Origin: Cotesia glomerata
Lineage: Eukaryota; Arthropoda; Insecta; Hymenoptera; Braconidae
DNA length: 64,000 nt
Direction: 5' to 3'
Assembly: GCF_020080835.1 (NCBI RefSeq)
Contig: NC_058166.1
Span: 5,642,001 to 5,706,000, forward strand
Each line of letters begins with the position of its first letter. Position 1 is the stretch's first letter. The notes under the pieces were generated by a model, which saw only the letters and a program-made list of their open reading frames with translations, did not search any database and had not been told where the DNA came from. Shown piece after piece: positions 57,370 to 64,000 of this stretch. The translations under genes were made by a program, and so were the position numbers.

Positions 57370-58044
57370 AATAATATAGTGAAAAAAAACCAGTTAGTTT
57401 CTGCCCTGTTGGGAAAAAAAATAATCAGTTTTTGCTCCCCAGCATGCGCATTGATCTGAAATTATCTCGTTTTCAGTGGCTAAAAAGGTACTATTGAAGC
57501 TTCAAGTTTCAATGCAAGCAAAATGAACACACCAACATCCAACATTAATACACACGTCTTTGCAGTAAAACATATGACTATCTTGTACATCAAAGGAATT
57601 ATTATCATTTAAAAACGAGATGGTTCCATGAATACTACTTGATATAATTGCAGATGAAACAGACTAGAATAGTGTTATTCAGTCCGAAATTTATTATTAT
57701 CGAAACTTGATTAATTTGTACTAGCAAATTATAGTCACTATACGACTGCCGAGATTGACGCAGTATGGATAAGAAAACTTCAAAAAATTTGACATAAAAA
57801 ATTGACCATCACCCATACAAAAAATGAAGATCGGCCCGATACTGGGCCAAGATTGGTAACCGATCTTTAAGTATCGGCCGAGTATCGTGAAATATCGTTG
57901 GGCCAAGACTGGGCGAGCATCGGATGGTAACACCCAGCCGATATAAGCGACTGAGCATCGGCCGAACATAGTAACCAAGCATTGGCCGAGCATCGGCCAA
58001 GCATAAGCAAAAAATCAAATTTTAGGTAAAATAATTAAAAAAAA

Positions 58045-59051
58045 TTAGGAAAACGGTTGACCCTAAAGGCCATCCCCGCAACTTCCCGCTAATTCCGTTA
58101 ATACCTGGCCGCTTTTTTGAGCTCTTCGAGCTCAAAAGTACAATCTGTGTGTTGTTTTAAGCTCTCCGAGCTCAAAAAGATACCTTTTCTATGCTTTTGA
58201 GCTCTTTGAGCTCAAAAGTCTGATAGAAGTTTCATGGAACACTATTTTTTGAATGTTCATACCGCAATAACTTTTGAATGAATGAACCGATTTTTACGCG
58301 GTTGGCGGCATTCTACGTAGTTTTTTAAGCCTTATAAATAATTTCTAAGTTTCAATTGGTCAAACTAGAAATTTCGGAGTAACTCTGAAAAACACTTTTC
58401 GGTTTTCTTTCGTTCACGATATCTCTCGAACGAATCAACCGATTTTGACCAGCTTGGTGGCAATCGACGTGGTTTTATGATGTTAAGAGCTGATTAGTTT
58501 TTGGAATTGATCGGTAGAGCTGTTTGAAAGTTATTCCAAAAAATGTCGAAGTTATGTTGAAAAAATCCTTATTTCCAAATATTTCGTCGAGGATATCTCT
58601 CGAACTAATCAACCGATTTCCACGTTTTCGGCGGCAATCGACGCGGTTTTAACTTCTGAAATTATTCTTTATCGGCAAAAACGATCCGAGAAGAAATGAC
58701 GAAGTTATGTGAAAAAAACACTTTTTTCGGTTTTCTTTCGTTCACGCTATCTCTCGAACGAATCAACCGATTTTGATCGGGTTGACGCCGATCGGCGTGG
58801 TTTTTCAAGCTTAAGGGCGGATTAGTTTTTGAAGTTGATCGATAGAGCCGTTTAAAAGATATTCCAAAAAAACTACTTTCAAAAATGATTTTTTTCTTAT
58901 TTTTTTTAAGATTTTTCAAGATTTCTTAAAATCTATCGGTCCGAATCGGTTCAAATTCTCAGGAAATCTAAGTTCAGCGTAGCCCTTTCGAATGGCACCA
59001 ACCGCGATGAAATCGGTTCAACCGTTCAAAAGTTATAAGCGAGTCACATAG

Positions 59052-59096
<45 letters not shown>

Positions 59097-59252
59097 TACA
59101 TACAGACATAGTGACAACATCGCGGGGGTAGTTAGGGAAGCTTCCTGTGACCTTCAAACGTCGAGATCTGATGAAAACTCGATTTTTGCCAAACGGGGTA
59201 AAAACAATAACTTCCCGATTTTTGAAAATCTGAGATTTTTAGCGGGAAGTTA
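58045..59252 (+). mobile_element. HINE-like repeat, copy G (longest uninterrupted)
   Basis: TTAGGAAAACGGTTGACCCT start; AACTTCCCGCTAATTCC; GAGCTC hairpins (58,118-58,217); three internal units marked by ATATCTCTCGAACGAATCAAC at about 58,419, 58,593 and 58,748; CCCTTTCGAATGGCACCAAC; (AC)n 59,053-59,092; terminal hairpin and GCGGGAAGTTAAAAA end. Other copies have one internal unit, so units expand and contract. Confidence 0.8.
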
Positions 59253-59334
59253 AAAATTTTTTTTCGTTGTTTATTTTTGAATTATTATTGTTCTGAGGTG
59301 ACGGACTACTGGTTGATAGAAATTAATTCTGAAA

Positions 59335-59412
59335 AAATCCGGATGCGAAGGGATTTGAACCTGGTCCGTCTGCGTGGAAGCCTCGAGCGGTGTCACGGGC
59401 GCTGCTAACTGA
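59335..59412 (-). repeat. tRNA-like module inside TIR copy 2
   Basis: Complement of the 50,115-50,190 module: GGGATTTGAACCTGGTCC, CGTCTGCGTGGAAGCCTCGA, GCGGTGTCACGGGCGCTGC. The ATTTGAACC box corresponds to the pol III B box on the minus strand. Confidence 0.5.
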
Positions 59413-59632
59413 TCTCAGTGTAACGTTCTTAGTTTAATCATTTCAATGTTCAACAATCAATTTTTCTCAGTATAATTGAGTTAACTTGTTTGTTGTTACG
59501 AATTTTTCTATTTATTTCATAATTGAACAATTTCTGAATATTAATAATAAAAAAAAACTTCCTAGTTTTTTAAAACTTCATTTTTTAAGCAAGAAGTTCA
59601 AAATTAATTAAAAATAAATGATTTATTAGTAA

Positions 59633-59635
<3 letters not shown>

Positions 59636-59702
<67 letters not shown>
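59636..59702. repeat. (TA)n microsatellite
   Basis: About 33 TA units within TIR copy 2; copy 1 has only a short ATATATAT at the same place (49,897), so this expanded after the copies separated. Confidence 0.95.
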
Positions 59703-59714
<12 letters not shown>

Positions 59715-60435
59715 TTGTATGTTTTTATTTATATTCATAAATCTATTTGTAAGTAAATAAATCATTTATTAAAAATCATTAGTTTCTTGCTAAAATATAT
59801 TTTTTTTTTAATACTAAAAGAAATAGGTTTAACTGATTGGGTAATATATAAATTTATCGAAAAAGTCCTCCAAAAAAATATTCATTCCTTATTAAATCTG
59901 TTTTAGTGAAAACAAATGTTGATTTAATCTTCATAGAGATTGTTGAATAATAAAAATGTTTATTAAAAACTAAAAAATGATCAATATAATATTTATAAAA
60001 AATAACATTGTTAATAATTTAAATTGGTGTTTTCTCCTAAAAAAATCTCGTAAGATATTTTTTAAAAATTGATTTACTAATTTTTAGTACATATTAGTTT
60101 ATAATTTGGTCAAACGTTAAATTAAAACAATAATACAACATAGTAATGACTAACACCTATTAATTGTTTTCAAGTGTAATAAAAAATTAGCCAGAGCATC
60201 GGCTAAGCAATGGCTGATAATCAAATCACATACCATTATATTATAATAAATATCGTGCGGTAGCCGATGGCTTACCTAGACTAGGCCAGTACAAATCGCC
60301 AATGCTTAGCCAAACATTAAAGCCAATGGTTTACCGAGGCTAGGCCGATACAAAACGCCGATTCTTGGCCGATCATTAGTAGCTGTGCCTTGGCCAATGA
60401 ACGGAAATTGTTGAGCATAGGCAACTTCGTATGGG

Positions 60436-61439
60436 TAGGGTGTATTAAAAAGAGGATTGATTAACTGATCAATTAATTGATTAACTTTGCTCAAAATTTA
60501 TTCGAAACTCTAAAGATAGGTGAATAATATTATAACTTATATATTGATTATTTAACCCAAACATTGTCTCTCTTGATTATTCATTAATTTCACTCCATTT
60601 TTATCGTTCATTGAATTTGGGAACATTTTGTTCCACCATAATTGTATGAATATAAATTAGATTGAGCCAGAAAAATCGACTATTATTCACTTTTTAAAGA
60701 TATACTCGAAATGTTGTTCGGGATGACAAAAAAAATTTTGTCAAATTTCGAGTCCTTCATATTAATTTTAACAGGTCTATCGTCCCAATTTTCAATTTTT
60801 TTAATTCACTTGAATTATTTTATCACATGCATCCAAGGAAAGCAATAGGCGTGTAAATCACCTACTCCCGTCACAGGGAGGTAGTTACATACTTCATCAA
60901 TTATAATTTAAAAACTACAAAATACGCATTAATGATAAATCGAACTAAAAAATAAACAACAGTTTAAAAAACTAAAATACACGCTTTAATAGAAATCGAA
61001 ACTTAAGCCTAAATTATGAATTCAATTTTAAATTATAAATAACTTTCTAAAAAGATCGACGAAGGATTATAAATTTTGGGAGAAACATAACTGCATTATT
61101 AAACTCGTTAATATTCAAGAATAATAATTTCACCTATTACTATCGAGTCTCACGCATGAATGTCCTTAGATATAAGTTAATGTAGATGCGTGTGGTGGGA
61201 GCTCGGTATTTTTACGATCAAACTCTATATTAGATTTTCATGAGAACTAAAGTTTGACTGGTTAAACCTGAATGACGCCCGGAAAAAGCTGTATTATGGT
61301 TAGAAAATATTAATTATTGGAAATATTGTCATAAATATAGATTTAATTATAGAAGTGAAGTTTTTAAAATATATCAATACTAAAAACGTAACCTTGTGCT
61401 TGTATTCTAAAGATAGTTATTGCATGGACTGAAAGTACA
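60436..61439. other. AT-rich DNA, no gene recognised
   Basis: No coding signal or clear repeat structure seen. Confidence 0.35.
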
Positions 61440-61720
61440 AAATATAGCAAGTTACACGCGTCTAGCAGTAGAGAGGTAAGAGGTAAATAAACAAGCTGTT
61501 GAATGGGAAGTAGAAGATGTAATAGCAACGACGCCACCTAGGAGGAAATATATAGCGTAACTCTTCGAGTGTGGAAGAGAGAAAGAATGTGGCGACGAAA
61601 GATGAACATATTGAGTAATCTAGAGCGAGAAAATGGGATAAGGAGAGACCGTCCACCGGCTGTTATTTTTATAGTGTTACGGTAGGATAAACTTAACCAA
61701 CCAACACGATTGAAACCTAG
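61440..61720. promoter_or_regulatory. GC-raised purine-rich island
   Basis: GTAGAGAGGTAAGAGGTAAA, GGAAGAGAGAAAGAATG and GATAAGGAGAGACCG within balanced-composition DNA, resembling the islands at 2.7, 36.3 and 38.2 kb. GAGA-type motifs are common in arthropod promoters; function is inferred only. Confidence 0.25.
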
Positions 61721-63096
61721 CCCATCCTGAAGCTTTCAATAATATGCATGTGTATATGTACGTATGTACGTGTTTGTCCACTTATGTGCATTTATTAATG
61801 CACGCAAAATCTCATGTGATAGGGGATACAAAGTCGCCCGATAGCCTTTGATAAGAATTGATGCGCTTGAACTCTTGCGGCCTATTTCAAAAGTGTCTTT
61901 TAATGGAACTTTCGGTTGTTTAAGCATCTGATAGTCATATTTTATTTTTATAGTTAATTGTTCAGTTTTCAAATAAACTATTTAAAGAATATTGATGATG
62001 CGATAGCCATAATATTACTCGGTATGTCTCTATAAAATAATATAATAGGGTGTCGCAAAAAAGTAACTCTTTTCATGTCTCTTATAAAAATATGTTAGTT
62101 TATCATATTTTAAGTTAAAAACCTTCTACACAAATTAACTTGATTAGAAAATTATTAAGGGTCATAAGATTTTTATAAATTTATGAAATATGAACATGAA
62201 TAGCAAAATATTAAGGACGTTCATGCGTTCACTAGAGTTTAATGAGTACTAACTTTATATGAAATTTATTCGGGTCTAGAGAAAAATTTTTAAGTACATT
62301 AATAATCTTACAATGATTTATAATTTTTTTTGAAGTTATACTTCTTTAGGCGCCTTATGAAAAAATGATGAGAGTGAATTTTATGATGCGCACGCAGCAC
62401 CGTCACACAAAAATCTACATGTTGAAGTTGATCACAGAATAGAATTAAAAGTATATATTTTTTTTAAATGACTAAGTTAACTCATATACAGGCTAGTTGC
62501 AAAGTATCCAACGAAACGTTGTTATTTTCAAATTCGATAGAAATACCATTTAATATGAAATATATTATTCATATTAATAATCAATTCTAAAAAATGGTCA
62601 ATTAAATATTTTAGTATTTATTTAACTTGATAATCATTTTTTTTAATTAATATTATTTCAAAAATAATGGCAATTTCATGAATTAAAATATTTGAACTAA
62701 AATATAAATGTTGTAGTACCTATATAATATTATATTTAGGTATATTTTTATTGAGTTCATAATTTTTCAAAACAGACTTAATCATTTTGTTATCGAATAT
62801 AGTAATTCTATCCATATTTTTTTAAATTCATATTATAGACCATTTTGATAATTTTCCGGAATTTTGTTGAAAGTAAAATCTAGTTTCGTATTACAATATT
62901 TGTCTATTAATTTATGTGATTAATATTATTGTTGAATAAATATTAATTAAAAAGATATTATCACTAGGTTCAATAATAAATAATGAACTATTTTATAAGA
63001 AACATATATTTTAAATAAATAATTAATGATACTAAAGTTAGCCGACGTTTTTAATTTTTTAATTTTATTTTAAATAATTAAATTAGAACAAAAAAA
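61721..63096. other. AT-rich DNA, no gene recognised
   Basis: One TAGGGTGTCGCAAAAAAG at 62,046 followed by AAAAATATGTTAGTTT matches the end of the 32,535-33,174 MITE; the partner end was not found. The rest shows nothing. Confidence 0.35.
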
Positions 63097-63725
63097 TTAG
63101 GAAAACGATTGACCCTAAAGGCCATCCCTGCAACTTCCCGCTAATTCCGTTAATACCTGGACGCTTAAAATTGCACCTACAAAGTTTTTGAGCTCTTCGA
63201 GCTCAAAAATACAATCTATGTGTTGTTTTGAGCTCTCCAAGCTCAAAAAGATACCTTTTCTATGCTTTTGGGCTCTTTGAGCTCAAAAGTCTGATAAAAG
63301 TTTCATAGAACACTATTTTTTGAATTTTCAAACCCCAATAACTTTTGAATGAATGAACCAATTTTTACGCGGTTGACGGAATTCTACGCAGTTTTTTAAG
63401 CCTCATAAAGAATTTCTAAGTTTCAATTGGTCAAACTAGAAATTTCGGAGTAATTTCGAAAAAACACTTTTTTGGGTTTAGTTAGTTTTAATTAATTTTA
63501 ATTAATTAGTTTTTGGAGTTGATTGATAAAGCCGTTTAAAAGTTATTCCAAAAAAACAACTTTTGAAAAAAATTTTTTTTACAGTTTTTTTAGATTTTTC
63601 GAAATCCATCTGTCTGAATCAGTCCAAATTGTATTCAAAATCTAAGTTTGGCCAAGCCCTTTTGAATGGCACCAACCACGATGAAATCGGTTTAACCTTT
63701 CAAAAGTTATAAGAGGTTTACATAC

Positions 63726-63776
<51 letters not shown>
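63097..63776 (+). mobile_element. HINE-like repeat, copy H, split by a retrotransposon
   Basis: TTAGGAAAACGATTGACCCT, AACTTCCCGCTAATTCC, GAGCTC hairpins (63,188-63,290), shortened internal unit, AATGGCACCAACCACGATG, then (AC)n 63,727-63,776. The retrotransposon begins directly after the (AC)n; the other half lies outside the window. Confidence 0.75.
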
Positions 63777-63779
<3 letters not shown>

Positions 63780-64000
63780 CCACAGCGAGATGAGCTGGAG
63801 ATGATCCTAAAGAAGAAAATTCAACCAGAGACAATAGTAGAAGCAATGTTGTCATCAAGAGCCTCCTGGAACGCCATCAGCACATTTGCAACAGAAGTCC
63901 TCATAGACTTGCGTTCCATCGAAAGAAGAAGAGCAAATGACAACAACTAGAAGAAAGGTAAAATAACACCTTAGCTACCAGAAGAAAGAGCAGTAGCTAG
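63777..64000 (+). mobile_element. Second copy of the R1-clade retrotransposon, 3' part
   Basis: 5'-truncated copy that starts inside ORF2 straight after (AC)n. About 80-85% like the minus strand of 40,430-40,640 by eye. It runs off the window edge within the 3' UTR (ACCAGAAGAAAGAGCAGTAG). Orientation relative to the AC repeat is the same as in the other insertions. Confidence 0.8.
63780..63950 (+). pseudogene. ORF2 C-terminal end of R1-clade retrotransposon
   Basis: 57 codons, PQRDELEMILKKKIQPETIV, then SSRASWNAISTFATEVLIDL and a stop at 63,948-63,950. It aligns with the end of ORF2 at 40,493-40,665, where the P-R junction carries a stop; here it reads Q, showing that the stop in the other copy is a private mutation. 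Only the tail beyond the CCHC motif survives. Confidence 0.75.

Larger units (their letters stand above)
57812..60435 (-). mobile_element. CCCATAC-ended TIR element, copy 2 (inverted)
   Basis: Reverse orientation of copy 1: CCCATACAAAAAATGAAGATC on the left, GCAACTTCGTATGGG on the right. Sequence follows copy 1 throughout, including the tRNA-like module and the TTGGCCGATGCTC-type ends. It carries a HINE-like insertion (58,045-59,252) at a site that is empty in copy 1, and a (TA)n expansion at 59,638. Confidence 0.75.

Noticed and set aside
1..64000. Integrated virus or proviral segment (for example a wasp polydnavirus locus)
   Set aside because: No viral structural, replication or virulence-type gene and no segment-excision motif could be recognised; mobile DNA explains what is visible.

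Overview
This window looks like nuclear DNA of an arthropod, most likely an insect. It is very AT-rich, has long (AC)n and (TA)n microsatellites, Helitrons, R1-type non-LTR retrotransposons and many terminal-inverted-repeat elements. The repeat types remind me of hymenopteran (parasitoid wasp) genomes, but that is an impression, not something the sequence proves. I found no convincing single-copy host protein gene, no rRNA gene, no canonical tRNA gene and no CRISPR array. Nearly all the structure I can explain is mobile DNA, often nested several levels deep.

Layout. 1-0.65 kb: a TIR element with GC-rich subterminal repeats and an internal tRNA-like module. 2.4-4.0 and 6.5-7.0 kb: GC-raised, purine-rich islands in AT-rich DNA; one 195-bp open frame ends in a good splice-donor-like sequence. 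7.8-10.0 kb: a CACAG-ended TIR element containing a second TIR element. 10.05-14.2 kb: two Helitrons in tandem on the minus strand, one with a 122-bp tandem repeat and one with an N-terminal coding remnant. 14.4-17.1 kb: a TIR element holding another TIR element, which itself holds a 113-bp tandem repeat. 18.5-19.9 kb: two abutting copies of the repeat called 'HINE-like' here. 21.9-23.8 kb: four elements nested in one another. 24-38 kb: AT-rich DNA with scattered MITEs, including one flanked by TTAA. 38.9-43.7 kb: two more HINE-like copies, one split by a 3.3-kb R1-clade retrotransposon with a 408-aa Gag. 43.8-46.1 kb: a foldback element containing a TTAA element and a further TIR element. 47.6-60.4 kb: two inverted copies of one 2.6-kb TIR family flanking a large foldback that carries a second, Gag/FP-domain type retrotransposon. 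63.1-64 kb: another HINE-like copy, again entered by the R1-clade retrotransposon.

How the pieces work together. The HINE-like repeat occurs about eight times. It has subterminal inverted repeats (AACTTCCCGCTAA), clusters of GAGCTC hairpins and an internal (AC)n tract. In three copies a non-LTR retrotransposon sits exactly inside that (AC)n tract, always in the same orientation (AC at its 5' side, polyA followed by CA at its 3' side), and two different retrotransposon families are involved. So one mobile element appears to spread the landing pad that another type of mobile element targets. The two CCCATAC-ended copies at 47.6 and 57.8 kb serve as each other's empty sites and confirm that the HINE-like repeat and a hammerhead-motif palindrome moved in as discrete units.

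All family names are read from sequence features by eye. No alignments or database searches were run, and boundaries are good to a few bases where a terminal motif is named and to tens of bases otherwise.
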